A DNA stretch of 64,000 bases from Platanthera guangdongensis (GCA_039583875.1 CM077166.1:92412094-92476093); one strand, 5' to 3'; shown: positions 1 to 10,580, counted from the first letter of the stretch. A program made the numbers and translations. The notes: generated from the sequence alone by a model not told the origin.

Positions 1-658
1 GTTATGTTCCAGAGTAACCTTAATTCAGTTATTTCTGTTTGATTATTTTACCTGTCTGATTTAGTGACTTTGATTTATGAAAATTGATACGTGTAGGTTT
101 TTGTTTCTCATGCTCATACTTTACTTTTACTTTGCTCACATGTTTATTTCAATATTCTGAGTCTTTTCTTTTCTGTTTTAGAATTGTCTTAGCGTTTGTG
201 ACAGCACCGTCAGGTCCTCGAGTCTGATCTGCTTAAAGTTTTAGGTTCTATATTTACATTTCATTTAATGTTAAATATTTATTTTATGTAATAATTGTAA
301 TCAGACATTTTCTCTACTATCACGGACAACTGCTAGGCTATTTAAATACTTTATGTACTAAAATTTGAAATTAATGCATGTGCATTCTCTTTTGAATCAT
401 AATTGCATGAAATCTGTAGCAGTGCCCTGTAAAACATGATTTTTTATAAAATACATGTGTATTTAAAATTCTCACTGTTTTAAACTCTAAAAACTTCCGC
501 ATAAGAAACGAAACTGTTTTTATGAAAAGTTATTATTTTTAACCTATAATCAGTATCTCTGATTCGTCTTAGCAAACATGGCTTTCTTTTCGCCCATACC
601 TATGGCATCACGACCCACCCGAAGTGCACTCTGACTTTTATCGAGACGGGTCGTGACA
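1..658. repeat. AT-rich sequence ending in an LTR-like terminus
   Basis: No coding sequence is visible. The stretch ends with GACGGGTCGTGACA (to 658), and CACGACCCACCC lies about 35 bases earlier. A GGGTCGTGACA end is what many plant Ty3/gypsy LTRs look like, so this could be the 3' part of an LTR that begins outside the window. No primer-binding site follows and no second copy is present, so the assignment is weak. Confidence 0.3.
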
Positions 659-689
659 ATGAATACAAATTGATTCTCCGAGATGTTAA

Positions 690-1015
690 TCTCTCATCTT
701 AATCTTCTTTAAATTACTTGTTCTCATAGTTTCATGGTATGACTCATCAATTTAATTTCTCTGTAATTATCACAATTTTGTATATCTCTTTTATTTTTAT
801 ACAAAGGTACCAAGATATTTTCTCTCCATTGATCTAGCATGCTCTTTAACTTCAGTATCTTATTGAAAAAACATGTAAGTCACAAAATTCCTTCATTTCC
901 TAAACATTTCTATTCTTCGATGGGTATATCGTCTGGCCCAAGCGTCTTTCCATTTTTTATCTTATTTAGAGCATCTTTTACCTCCGATACTTGAATTTTA
1001 TGATAAAACGTTATG
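690..1015 (-). pseudogene. RTE-type LINE reverse transcriptase fragment
   Basis: Reading the minus strand from about 1010 down gives plant RTE non-LTR reverse transcriptase words: KNGKTLGPDDIPIE, then DQWRENILVPLYKNK, DIQNCDNY and IKLMSHTMKL. Their order matches the N-terminal half of the RT domain, which copies LINE RNA at the nicked target. The reading frame is broken: stops lie in the first third, and a TGA at 724-726 replaces the Trp expected after SHTMKL. Both the endonuclease domain and the catalytic half of the RT are missing. This is a 5'- and 3'-truncated dead copy. The family call is firm from the motif order; exact ends are uncertain. Confidence 0.75.
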
Positions 1016-1074
1016 TTCTTATATTTTTTGATTTACTTTAACTCTTCCAAGTTCAATTCATTATCTTATGCTAT

Positions 1075-1320
1075 GGGAATGAGATGATAAAATTCATCAT
1101 TGTCGAAATATATGCACCTAAGTTTTAGAGAATATTAAAAGATTATATATCATAGAGTGAGAGGATAAAATTGATCACTCCTAAACATATACATTTTGGG
1201 TTTATTTGAACTTTTTTTTAAAAGATTGTCATAGAAAATGAGATGATAAAATTCGTCACTTTCCTAAACATATAAAAATAATAAATAATAAATGAGATGA
1301 GAGGAAAAAATTCATCGATT
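1075..1320. repeat. Four degenerate direct copies of a GATGATAAAATTCATC word
   Basis: The word GAGATGATAAAATTCATCA and close variants recur near 1078, 1158, 1240 and 1298. Two copies are followed by CCTAAACATATA. Spacing is roughly 60 to 82 bases, which suggests an old, eroded tandem array in AT-rich DNA. No gene is visible in 1021-2095 otherwise. Confidence 0.5.
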
Positions 1321-2015
1321 TCAATCAAAAAAAATTTCTTATGCCAAATTTGTGACCCCCTTTAGCCAAAATAATTAATTGTAGATTTAATTTGAAATGT
1401 TTAGAGACCATAAATATTAGGTTGTATTTTTTCCAAAAATTTCTTAAAATTGAGGATTTATAATTCTAGTCTAATTTTGTTTGCTAATTACTATAATTTT
1501 ATTTGCTAGTTAGCTATTATAAGAAGTCTTAGCTAAAAATCATTTTTCTCAATTTATTTTCATAATTTATGATTTATCTCTTGAATTCCTAAACTTTATT
1601 TCGAAGCTTACTTTTGATTAAATAAAATTTTGGTTAATTAAAAATTTGATTAATGCTTTATAAATATTTCTCATACGTTTGCTCAGTAATATCAAAAACT
1701 CAAGTATGAGAATATTTGATTAATAGTAAATTATACATGTTTTTAGTATTTAATTTATTTTAGTATTTATTAGAATTAGTACTATAATATATATTCTCCT
1801 TTATAGATCGTATGTTTTTATATTTTTATATACTTAGTCTATATTTGTGTTTTGCAGAACTTCAAGTAGTTTCCAGGTCAATTTGGTTTTTTTTGCAAGT
1901 ATGCACCCTTGATCATGCTCGTGACCGAGGCCGCATCAACATAATCGTATTAACATGCCCGTTGTCGCGTTGTTTGAGCCGAACCATGCAGAATTAAAGC
2001 GCACGCCGTCGGTAA

Positions 2016-2037
2016 CGCCCGTGACCTAGGTCGTGTA
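2016..2037 (+). repeat. GTGACCTAGGTCGTGTA repeat, left copy
   Basis: The 22 bases here recur exactly at 11573-11594, on the far side of Copia-1. Neighbouring variants (GTCACGCCCGTG at 11458, CCTAGGTCACGCACGTGACC near 11669) show that the word belongs to a dispersed repeat family. Copia-1 may have landed in a related repeat, but no full alignment of the two flanks could be made by eye. Confidence 0.5.
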
Positions 2038-2095
2038 AGGCATGTCTCGCCGATATAAAGATGTCACGACAATATGAAGTCATGTCTCGACAATT

Positions 2096-2168
2096 TGAAA
2101 ATGTCTTTTTAGAACAATAAAATTTGTCTTTATTTACCTCTTGTCGATATACTAGGTACTTTTTCACA
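2096..2168 (+). repeat. Copia-1 truncated 5' LTR (last ~73 bp)
   Basis: The segment ending AGTACTTTTTCACA matches the end of the 3' LTR at about 11145-11216: both contain CAATAAA followed by TTTGTCTTTATTTACC and CTCTTGTCG. Upstream of 2096 the similarity stops, so about 550 bases of this LTR are missing. The truncation removes the promoter part of the 5' LTR. Confidence 0.8.
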
Positions 2169-2180
2169 TGATATCAGAGC
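2169..2180 (+). other. Copia-1 primer-binding site
   Basis: TGATATCAGAGC directly follows the LTR end. It differs by one base from TGGTATCAGAGC, the sequence complementary to the 3' end of initiator Met-tRNA used by most plant copia elements. Confidence 0.8.
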
Positions 2181-2790
2181 GAACTGATCCTTTGCTACAA
2201 GTCAATAGCGATTTGTTTTTTTAAGCGTGCGACCTCTTCTTCGGGCTTCTTTCGGCTTCTTCCCCTCCCTTCAACCCTCCCTTGTTGGTCACTTGTTTGC
2301 GACTTATTTCATTGCGCGTGTTCTATTCGCGCGGCTTCTTTGCTAGTCGCTCTTCTTTGCGACTTGTTCTGTTCGCGCTTTCTTCTCTCCTTTCTTCCCG
2401 CGGGTTGTTTCTTCATGCGGCTTGTTTCTTCTCGTGCGGGTTGTTTTCGCTACTCGCGCGGTCTCTCCTCTTTTTGTGCTTGTCGTGTTCGTGCGGCTTC
2501 TCTTCTCTAACCGTTGCGGGCTCCACATCTTGGTCGCAGCCCCTTCTATTGTCGTTGGTGTGTTATCACCGAGACCGTGTGGTCTTCCCGAGCAGTTTGT
2601 TCGCTCCTGGTCGCTCCGACTTCTCTTCTTGCGCGGTCTCTTCTTGGTTTGTTATTTTCTGTGTCCGGTTTTCGCTGGCTTCTCTTCAAACTGTGCGGTT
2701 TGCGTCTCTGCCTCTCTCTTTCTCTTAGTCGTTGGCTCTCTACGACTTGTTTGTCGTCCTGTTCAGATTGGTTTCTTTGTTCCTTTTGAG
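2181..2790 (+). other. Copia-1 leader with GCGCGGCTT/GCGACTTG low-complexity sequence
   Basis: Between the primer site and the protease motif lies a T-, C- and G-rich stretch with recurring GCGGCTTCTT, GCGACTTGTT and GCGCGG words. Open frames here translate to Cys/Phe/Ser/Leu-rich low-complexity peptide and are not considered coding. On its own strand it resembles in texture the leader of Copia-4 (48911-49834, minus). Gag should follow this leader but is absent. Confidence 0.55.
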
Positions 2791-3234
2791 ATGATCTCTC
2801 TTCTCTCCTCTATGACTCGTGCTCTTGTGGCCTCCTCTGACAAGTGGCTTATTGACTCTGGTTTCACTTGTCACATGACTGGCAACTCTCGTTTGTTCTC
2901 CTCTTTGACTAATCAGAACAGGGTGCCTCCTGTTGTTATTGCAGATGAGACTTCTGCTCCTGTGCATAGTGGTGGGACTGTTCATCTCTCTTCGTCTTTG
3001 CTGCTTAAGGACACTATATATGTCCTCACTTTCTCATGCAATTTACTCTTTGTTCATGCTCTCTGCACTCAGTTAAATTGCATGGTTACTTTTACTTACA
3101 CCACTTGTTCTTTCTCTGATTCTGTTTCCAAAGCTCTGATTGTTACTGGGACTGCAAGTGGTGGCATTTTCTTTCTTGACCACAATGTTGCTCTTTCTGC
3201 TTATTCATCTCTTCAGCAATGGCATTGTCGTCTT
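2791..3234 (+). pseudogene. Copia-1 protease and start of GAG pre-integrase region
   Basis: The frame contains KWLIDSGFTCHMTGNSRLF, the copia aspartic-protease signature (D-S-G followed by HMTG). It is followed by VIADETSAPVHSGGTVHL and, at the end, LQQWHCRL, the start of the W-H-x-R-L-x-H pre-integrase motif. The coding sequence is cut at 3234 by Copia-2 and resumes at 7869 in the same frame. The protease releases Gag and Pol proteins from the polyprotein. No Gag is encoded upstream. Confidence 0.75.
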
Positions 3235-3530
3235 TATTGAAAATGAATGATGAAATTGCAAGAAACAAAACTAAACGAAAAGATAAGGGTTCTCATTCAT
3301 TTTTCATGTTGTTAAGACAATACATATCCTGTCTTTTATACTTTGCAGGTTGCAGTTAACAGTGCATTAATACAGAAGAAGAAACGAACAGTCACGGGTA
3401 CTTCGACTTTGGCGTTGAGTACACTAAACACCTTACCTGCAGGTTGTTTCGTCTTCGGCGTTGAGTTCAGCAAACGCCTTAACTCCTTAGTCCGGTTTAG
3501 TTCCCTGGTCAGCCGGTTCATCTTCTAACA
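3235..3530 (-). repeat. Copia-2 3' LTR
   Basis: This is 296 bases, starting TATTGAAAATGAATGATG and ending TTCATCTTCTAACA on the plus strand; on the sense strand it therefore runs TGTTAGAAGATGAA to CAATA. The purine-rich tract (sense AAGAGGGGG) abuts it at 3531-3540. It pairs with 7568-7863. The terminal TA in place of CA on the sense 3' end is shared by both copies. Confidence 0.92.
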
Positions 3531-4213
3531 CCCCCTCTTGAACCGGAGATGGTTCAAGTCTTAAATGTGTACTCATTTCCAGGAAGTGCGCTCTCCCCCA
3601 GGGTTTCGTCAAGATATCGACAAACTGAGAAGCTGAGCTGCAGTGTTTCAGCTTTACCATCTTCTTCTCCAATTGCTCTCTTATAAAATGAAATCTGATA
3701 TCAATGTGTTTGCTTCGACTATGCAGGACGGGATTGTTTGAGAGTGCGATGGCAGAGATGTTATCACAGTTAATCACGAACTCCTTTATTTCTTCTCCAA
3801 AGAGTTCAATGGCTAATCTCTTCAACCATATGCCTTCACAGACGGCCGAGTTCAGGGACATATACTCAGCCTCTGTAGTTGAAAGGGCAACAGTTGGTTG
3901 CTTTCGAGATTTCCAGGATATAGGGCAAGTCCCAAAGTAGAACACATACCCAGTAGTGTTTTTACGATCATCCAGGAAACCTCCCCAATCTGAGTCGCAA
4001 TAACATGTAAGAGTGGGATTTTGAGTTTGAGAGAATCTGAGGCCATTGTCTTTGGTCCCCTGAATATATCTTAAAACACGCTTTGCTGCCAGGAGATGCG
4101 ACTTGGATGGTGAGCTCATATACCTGGATAACTGATTTACAGTATTTTTGATATCTGGTCCTGTGAAGGTGAGGTAAATTAGTGATCCTACTAGGCTTCG
4201 GTAGGAGGATTCA
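3487..4213 (-). pseudogene. Copia-2 RNase H and end of pol
   Basis: The frame contains KSHLLAAKRVLRYIQGT, CDSDWGGFLDDRKNTTGY, ALSTTEAEYMSL, CDNISAIALSNNPVLHSRSK and HIDIRFHFIREQ, the usual copia RNase H series. These include the D/E residues that degrade the RNA of the RNA:DNA hybrid. The open frame runs past the polypurine tract and ends at 3487 inside the LTR, which is common in this superfamily. It is separated from the RT by a frameshift near 4120-4214. Confidence 0.85.
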
Positions 4214-5344
4214 TCAGCTCCTTCTAATTTTTGTATGCATCTTTTCCCCTTTACTTATAGGAGTAATAAAGGGATTACTCTTCTCCGGTTTATATTTTTT
4301 AAGAAGATCTATCGCATACCTCTCTTGAGAGATGAAAATTGATCCGGGCAATTGAAGGACCTGTAGACCCAGAAAGTATTTCAGTAATCTTAAATCTGTC
4401 ATCTCATATTTTATCTTCATGCTTTCTTTGAATTTGTTGATAACAGAGACAGAATCACCGGTCATGATCAAATCATTGACGTATAGGCATATGAAGGTTC
4501 TGTATCCATTCAAATCTGTTTTAATGAACATAGACACTTCTGATTTGGAAGGAAGGAATCATTCTTCATGAAAGTACTGGGTAATATTTTCATGTCAAGC
4601 TTTAGGAGCCTGCTTGAGTCCATACAAAGCCTTATGGAGAAGGCAAACATCAGATTCTCTTCCCGTTTTCTCAAATCCTTCGGGCTGTTCTACGAAAACT
4701 TCTTCATTCAGAGTTCCATTTAGAAACACTCATTTAACGTCGAGTTGGTACACTGGGTAATTCTTGTTTGCTGCAATAGCAAGGAGCCGTATAGTGTCCA
4801 TTCTGACCACCGGAGCATAAGTTTCATCAAAGTCTCTTCAGTATTGTTGGTTGTATCCTTTGGCAACAATGCGGGCTTTATGCTTAACAATTTCCCCCGC
4901 CTCATTGCATTTAAGCTTGAAGATCCATTTCAGGCCAATTACGTCATTGTTTGTTGGCCTTCGAACCAAAGTCCAGGTTTCATTCTTTTTTACTAACTTA
5001 ATTTCTTCAGTCATTGCTTCCCTCCACTTTTCGTGACTGACTGCTTCGTTGTATTTTGTGGGTGTGGAATGAAATAGAGCAATCCTTGCACGTTTGTAGA
5101 TGTCTTCCATCGAGCAAGTTTTTTGGGGCAGTGATGACTCAAGGGGCGTTGGTGGATCCAGTGGATCAATCAAAGTTTCATCTTCTGTGGTCTCTTGGAG
5201 GGAGCTAGAAGGAATTCTAAGCTCAACCGAGACCCAGTCTGAATTTATAATTTCCCCAATGTCTGAAGCCGAGTTCCAACTATCTTCTTCATGGAATGTA
5301 ACGTCCCTTGATATGTATACTTGGTTGGTTTGAGGGTTGAGCAA
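4214..5344 (-). pseudogene. Copia-2 reverse transcriptase
   Basis: The pieces run from the integrase C-terminus (VYISRDVTFHEEDSW) through [59 protein letters not shown] and FICLYVNDLIMTGD to ISQERYAIDLLKKY. At the catalytic site the sequence reads YVND, where active copia RTs have YVDD; a GAT to AAT change would account for this and would abolish polymerisation. Stops at several places (after YNQQY, QLDVK, QAPKA) and a final frameshift confirm a dead gene. Confidence 0.88.
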
Positions 5345-6135
5345 GCGATAACCCTTGCTAATCTAGTTGTACCCAAGCAGTACACTATTTATGCTTGAGG
5401 GATCAAGCTTGTCTCTCTTTTCTTTTGCCCGGTGCCCAAAAGCAATGCAACCAAATGTTTTGAGATGTTCCATAGAAGGCTTGGTATTGTTGAGAGCTTC
5501 ATATAAAGTCGACTTTTTCAACGATCTCGTGGGTACTCTGTTTAGTATATAAACAACAGTATTAGTAGCTTCTGCCCAGAAGCAGTTGGGTAGATTTTTG
5601 TGCAGCATCATCAATCTTCCCATCTCAACCACTGTTCTATTTCGCCTTTCAACAACCCTGTTTTGTTGTGGGGTTCCAGGGATTATGAATTAATGACGAA
5701 TGTCATGAATCAAATAGAATTGTTTGAAGGCATGGGAGGCAAACTAGCCTCCATTGTCACTTCTAATTGTCTTTATGCTCCTTTCTAGCTTCTTTTTTAT
5801 TTCCCTTTTGAAATCTATGAATGCTGATAATGCATCAGATTTTTGTACTAAAAAACAAATTCACATGTACCTGGAAAAGTCATCGACAAGCAGGAAGTAG
5901 AATCTCTTTCCTCCAGATGATTCGACTGTTGCAGGACCCAAAGATCCATGTGTATTAGATCCAAGGGATGTTGACTCCGATGTTGTGTAGCAGCAAAAGG
6001 AAGTCGGTGTGACTATCCCATGGCACATGTATCACACAGGCGATGAAGAATCCTGATATCTGGAACTCCATTGGCTAGCTTTTCTTCAATCAGAACCTTC
6101 ATGGATCCATAATTAAGATGTCTCAGTCGATGATG
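5345..6135 (-). pseudogene. Copia-2 integrase, heavily decayed
   Basis: The C-terminal part (5363-5632) is clean: NCFWAEATNTVVYILNRVPT, then FGCIAFGHRAKEKRDKLDP and SVLLGYN, the conserved end of the copia integrase core. The preceding 500 bases are broken by stops and frame changes. Scattered matches can be followed: HLNYGSMKVL of the pre-integrase zinc region, LIHMDLW at the start of the core, and YINR-type words. No frame gives the full catalytic triad. The enzyme would insert the cDNA into host DNA. Confidence 0.75.
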
Positions 6136-6591
6136 TCAGGTCGTGACCAAATATGTAGTTTCGTTGAATGATGAGAGTGCAGATTGCTCTGTAATATTCA
6201 TAGACAGAGTGTAGACTCCGTTTTTGGTCAGATTTGCTAAGGCGAACAGGTTGTCTGCCGAGTTTAGGATTGTGCAGGTTCCTGAATTGAAGATTATGTT
6301 GTAGCCTCGCGCGTCAAGCTGTCTGACGCTAAGGAGATTCTGAGCCAATGTGGGCACATACTGCACATTGTCCACTTCTCTTTTTTGGTTTGCTGAGTTT
6401 TGTATTACAATAGTCATTTTGCCTTCAATTTTATTTGTCTTCCCGTCACCAAGATATACCACAGATTTGAACGACTCATCTAATGATTTAAGTATAGATT
6501 TTTTGTTAGTCATATGTGAGGAGCATCCAGAATCGACATACCAGATTGATTCATCGTCATCTTCTGGTAAATTTCTAGTTTGACACATCAA
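6136..6591 (-). pseudogene. Copia-2 protease / pre-integrase region
   Basis: The frame reads SIWYVDSGCSSHMTNKKSI, the copia protease active site with its D-S-G. It continues with VYLGDGKTNKIEGKMTIV, VDNVQYVPTLAQNLLSVRQL and TKNGVYTLSM, the ordered motifs between protease and integrase. A stop follows TTYLVTT, and HHRLRHLN then starts the pre-integrase zinc motif. The preceding gag frame joins this one only through a one-base shift in an A-rich run near 6590. Confidence 0.85.
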
Positions 6592-7523
6592 TTTTTTTCT
6601 TTTGCCTCCTTTGTGGTTGTAATGAATTTTGATTCTTCTTTCCCTTTGAACCAGTAGTCCTTATTGAAGTAAGTAGGCCTTTTACACCGTTTACACTTAT
6701 AAAAATATTTTAATGTGTCGTGGTTGGTTTTCTTGCACAGGTTACAGAACAAGGAGCCTGTGCTACCTTCTTCAATCTGTTTGATTTTTGAATTCTGGTT
6801 CCACTGGTTTGGCCTTTTCTGGTACGATTTTTGATGATTTTCGTGTGGTCTTCCCAGGTGTATTTTTGACTGAAGAGCTTTGTCCAACGGTGTAGAGTAC
6901 TGTTTTAGTCTTTCTTCATGTGATTGAATTTTTCCTATTAAGATAGCAATGGTAAGAGATTTTGGATCATTGCTTTCTTCAATGGCGGCAGCAACGTGCA
7001 CATATGCCCTCGGGAGACTCCTTAGGACCTTGAGAACCACTTCAGTTTTTGGAAGAGGTGCTCCTAAGATGCTAAGTTGATTGGTGATGGAGGTGATACG
7101 AGTGATGTAGTCGAATATTGTTTATTCATCTCTCATGATGATCGCATCAAATTGACATCTCAGGTTTTGCCGTCTAATTGATACTACTTTTTTGTCGCCT
7201 TGGAATGCTTCTTTGAGAATATCCCAGGACAGTTTGGCTGTGTTTGCACCCATGATCCACGGAAATATAGCCGGCATGACGGATTGCTGGAGGATCAACA
7301 GTGCCAAGGAATTTTTCATTCTAGCTTCCTTGGGTATTCTTGCCATCTCTCCTTCTTTCGTCTTGCCAGGTATTGGTGGACCAAATTCGACTATATCCCA
7401 TAAATCTTAGGAGTTAAGTAGGGTGTTCATCTTGATTGCCCAATACTCATACACGTCTCCATTGAAAACTGGAGCAACATGCGGAGAGTGGGGGATTGGA
7501 TTGGTAGATGATGAGGCACTCAT
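6588..7523 (-). pseudogene. Copia-2 gag
   Basis: The ATG at 7523 (MSASSSTNPIPHS) is chosen because it is the first Met after the primer site and precedes the gag motif NGDVYEYWAIKMNTLL. The UBN2-type gag core follows in pieces: KLSWDILKEAFQGD, RRQNLRCQFDAI, ITRITSITNQLSILG and VLKVLRSLPRAY. A zinc knuckle would be expected at CKRCKRPTYFNKDYWFK. Its first two Cys are present, but the His and last Cys are both Tyr, consistent with CAC to TAC and TGC to TAC changes. In-frame stops occur near 7406 and 7119. Confidence 0.82.
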
Positions 7524-7554
7524 GATTTCAATTGTTAAGGTTTGCAGGAACAGT

Positions 7555-7566
7555 GCTCTGATACCA
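7555..7566 (-). other. Copia-2 primer-binding site
   Basis: The minus strand reads TGGTATCAGAGC, an exact match to the initiator Met-tRNA complement. One base separates it from the 5' LTR that begins at 7568 on the plus strand. Confidence 0.9.
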
Positions 7567-7567
7567 C

Positions 7568-7863
7568 TATTGGAAATGAATGATGAAATTGCAAGAAACA
7601 AAACTAAACGAAAAGATAAAGATTCTCATTCATTTTTCTAGTTGTGAAGACCATACATATCCTGCCTTTTACACTTTGCAGGTTGCAGTTAACAGTGCAT
7701 TAATACAGAAGAAGAAATGAACAGTCACGGGTGCTTCGACTTCGGTGTTGAGTACACTAAACGCCTTAACTGCAGGTTGTTTCGTCTTCGGCATTGAGTT
7801 CAGTAAACACCTTAACTCCCTGGTCTGGTTCAGTTCCCTGGTCAGCCGGTTCATCTTCTAACA
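7568..7863 (-). repeat. Copia-2 5' LTR
   Basis: This 296-base repeat pairs with 3235-3530; both carry GCAGGTTGCAGTTAACAGTG and end TTCATCTTCTAACA. About 20 mismatches were counted by eye, most of them transitions. Confidence 0.92.
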
Positions 7864-7868
7864 GTCTT

Positions 7869-8571
7869 GCTCATCCTCTTTTTTGCCTCATTCATCAACT
7901 TTTCTCAGACCTTCCTTCAGAGGATTTTCCTTTGAATTGTGAAGTCTGTCAGTTTGGTAAACATCATCGCTCTTCTTACCCAGCACGGACGGGACGTAGT
8001 TCTTCGCGTCCTTTTGAACTAGTTCACTCTGACATCTGGGGTCCTGCTCCTACTGCCACTGTTGGTAGAGGTAGCTTATAATTTGTCACTTTTATTGATA
8101 TTTCTACAATTGTACTTGGTTGTATCTCTTGCAAGATCGTTCTAAACTTTACACTGTGTTTACCACCTTTTATAATGAAGTTTTCATATAGTTTAAGGTG
8201 TCTATTCAAGTTCTTCGTACTGATAAGCTAAAAAATATATCAGTCGACAATTTTCTGATTTTTGTGCGAACCATGAGTTGATTCATCAAACTTCTTGCCC
8301 CTATACCTCTCAACAAAATAGCGTTGCTGAACGCAGGAATCGTCATCTATTGGATGTTGCTCGAAACTTTCTGTTACAAATGAATGTTTCTCGGTCCTAT
8401 TGGGGTCATGTTGTTCTTCTCTCCTGCTATCTCATTAATCGGATACTCTAATCTGTTCTTCAGGGCAAGACTCCTTTTTTCCATTTTATATCCTGAGACC
8501 GAGTCATTTCCCTTACCTCTTAAAATTTTTGGATGTACGATGTTTGTTCACATACCTTCTCCTGGTACGTG
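7869..8571 (+). pseudogene. Copia-1 pre-integrase and integrase, decayed
   Basis: Immediately after the Copia-2 insertion the interrupted frame continues with AHPLFCLIHQLFSDL and LNCEVCQFGKHHRSSYP (the second half of the HHCC zinc motif), then FELVHSDIWGPAPT, the start of the integrase core with its first Asp. A stop near 8080 and frame changes follow. SVAERRNRHLLDVARNF is still readable at about 8316-8370, and SRSYWG follows. The catalytic domain is broken and partly deleted. Confidence 0.78.
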
Positions 8572-9092
8572 ACAAACTTTCTCCCCGTTCTGTTAAATGC
8601 ATATTCCTTGGTTATTGTCCGACTCAGAAGGGATATCGCTATTTTGATCCTCCTCTGCGCAAACAGTACGTGTCTGCTGATGTTATTTTCTTTGAAGATA
8701 CACCGTATTTTTCTCCTGCTTCTTCTCTCTTGCCCTCTGATACTTCTTCTTCAACGCATGTTATCGCGGCACCTCTGTCGGAACTAGTTCTTTCCACAAT
8801 TGTTCCTATTACGCCGTCTCTTTATCTCGAGACTGATTCTTTGCCCTTGGAGCCTTTTGTACCTGTTCCCGGGCCACTTCTTTCTTCTGACAGTGAATTA
8901 TCTCATTGGGACAGGAGTGATCTTGATCTTCTCATTGCCCTGCGGAAGGGTGTTCAACAATGCACTAAGCATCCTATTGATGTGGTTGTCTCATATGCTC
9001 ATCTTTCCCCAGTTGGCAAGTGTTTTGCTCTTGCTATCTCTTCTACTGTTCTACCGACTACGTATCAAGAAGCTTTTGTCATTCCTCAGTGA
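8529..9092 (+). pseudogene. Copia-1 integrase C-terminus and linker to RT
   Basis: The frame contains RDKLSPRSVKCIFLGYCPTQKGYRYFDP, then QYVSADVIFFEDTPYF, the integrase tail found in nearly all copia elements (longer than 20 residues overall, so only the key words KCIFLGY and KGYRYFDP need be relied on). A Ser/Pro/Leu-rich linker follows, and then the conserved WDRSDLDLLIALRKG and PIDVVVSYAHLSP that precede the RT. A TGA after VIPQ separates it from the RT frame. Confidence 0.8.
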
Positions 9093-9101
9093 AAAGTTGT
9101 T

Positions 9102-10053
9102 ATGGATGAAGAAATGAACACATTAACTGAGAGAATTCCTTGGACTCGTGTTCCCCCACCTCTGGGTATTGATGTGGTTGGCATTCGGTGGGTGTTCGTT
9201 GTTAAGTATCTTTCTGATGGTTCTGTTGATCGCTATAAGGCGAGGCTTGTGGCAAAAGGGTTTACTCATACATATGGAGTAGACTTGTTTGATACTTTCT
9301 CTCACGTTGCTCGCATCAGCACAATACGCGTTCTCTTCTTTGTGACTGTTAATAGAGACTGGGTGATATTTCAGTTAAATATGAAGAATGTATATCTTTA
9401 TGGTGATTTGCAAGAGGTGGTTTACATGGAGCAACCTCCTGGGTATGTTGCTCTGGGGGAGTCTCAGGTGTGCAAGGTTCGGAAGGCGATTTATCGTTTA
9501 AAGCAGAGTTCACGAGCTTGGTTTGAAAAGTTTAGTGAAGTTGTTTCTTTTATTGGGTTCAATCGAAGCTCTGTGTATTATTCTCTATTTATACGCAAGA
9601 CTACTAAAGGTCTTGTGATTCTTGTTGTCTATGTTGATGATATTCTTCTGATTGATGATGATAAAGAAGACATTGATCTAGTCAAACAACATCTTTGACA
9701 AAATTTTGTGACTAAGGATATGGGAACTCTGAAATATTTTACGGGAATTGAGATTTCACGAAAAAGGAACACAGTGGTTCTTTCACACCAAAAGTATGTG
9801 CTAGATCTCTTAAAAGAGACCGGTCTTCTTGGCACGAAACCTGCTCGTTGCCCGATGGCAATTGAAGATGATAAGAGGTGCACTGAAGATTCTCCTCTTC
9901 TTCCAGATTTCACAGTGTACAGACGACTTGTAGGCAAACTCATATATCCAACTGTTAGTAGACCAGATATTTGTTATGCGGTTGGGAAGGTTAGCCAGTT
10001 TATGCAAAATCCTAGAGAGCGTCATCTTCGGTGTGCCATGAAAATTCTGGAGT
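9102..10053 (+). pseudogene. Copia-1 reverse transcriptase
   Basis: The ordered copia RT motifs are GIRWVFVVKYLSDGSVDRYK, ARLVAKGFTHTYGVD, VIFQLNMKNVYLYGDLQE, VYMEQPPGYV, CKVRKAIYRLKQSSRAW and LVILVVYVDDILLIDDD, then MGTLKYFTGIEISR, LSHQKYVLDLLKETGLLG and RRLVGKLIYPTVSRPDI. The catalytic YVDD is intact. A stop at about 9696 (TGA after VKQHL) interrupts the domain, and a frameshift follows near 10050. N-M-K in place of the usual D-V-K removes the first catalytic Asp of the polymerase. Confidence 0.86.
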
Positions 10054-10580
10054 ATGTCAAAAGGGTCTCCAGAAAAGGGCTTGTTGTTTCAGAAGAATAA
10101 TCATCTGAAGATTGAAGCGTATTCTGATGTCAGCTATGCTGATAACAAAGAAGATAAAAAATCTACATTAGGTTTTTGCACCTTTGTTGGAGGAAACCTT
10201 GTTAGCTGGAAAAGCAAGAAACAGACAGTGGTTTCAAGGTCAAGTGCTGAAGCATAGTATAGGAGCATGGCTTCAACTACCTGTGAGTTGAAATGGTTAA
10301 GAGCGTTTATGCTTAACTTGGGAGAAGTCTATGATCATCCTATTTCTATGTTCTGTGATAACAAAGTCGTCATTTACATATCAAAGAATCATGTCTTTCA
10401 CGAGAGGACAAAGCACATTGAGGTTGATTGTTATTTCATTAGGGAAGAGGTGTTGAAGAATCAGATCAGTACTCCATTCGTCACTTCTGATAAAAAACTG
10501 GCAGACTTCTTCACGAAGCCAGTTACTCATTCAGAGGAGGTTTGTAGCAAGCTGGCATGGCGGATATATATGCTCCAGCT
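10054..10580 (+). pseudogene. Copia-1 RNase H
   Basis: The motifs are IEAYSDVSYADNKEDKKSTL, GGNLVSWKSKKQTVVSRSSA, ELKWLRAFMLNLGE, MFCDNKVVIYISKN, VFHERTKHIEVDCYFIREEV and KKLADFFTKPV. One TAG at about 10256 (SSAEA*YR) replaces the expected Glu or Gln of the SSAEAEYR motif. The frame differs from the upstream RT because of a shift near 10050. Confidence 0.85.

Larger units (their letters stand above)
3230..7868 (-). mobile_element. Copia-2: complete but decayed Ty1/copia element nested in Copia-1
   Basis: The element is bounded by the target duplication GTCTT (3230-3234 and 7864-7868) and has two 296-bp LTRs. Its genes lie on the minus strand in the order gag, protease, integrase, RT, RNase H. 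Removing it restores Copia-1's pre-integrase frame without a gap, so the insertion site is certain. By eye the LTRs differ at about 20 of 296 positions, making it one of the older insertions here. Gag-pol is interrupted by many stops and frameshifts. Confidence 0.93.

Noticed and set aside
2282..2789. Cys/Phe/Leu-rich frames that could be mistaken for membrane proteins
   Set aside because: They fall in the leader between the Copia-1 primer site and its protease and arise from repeated TTCTTTGCGAC-like words.
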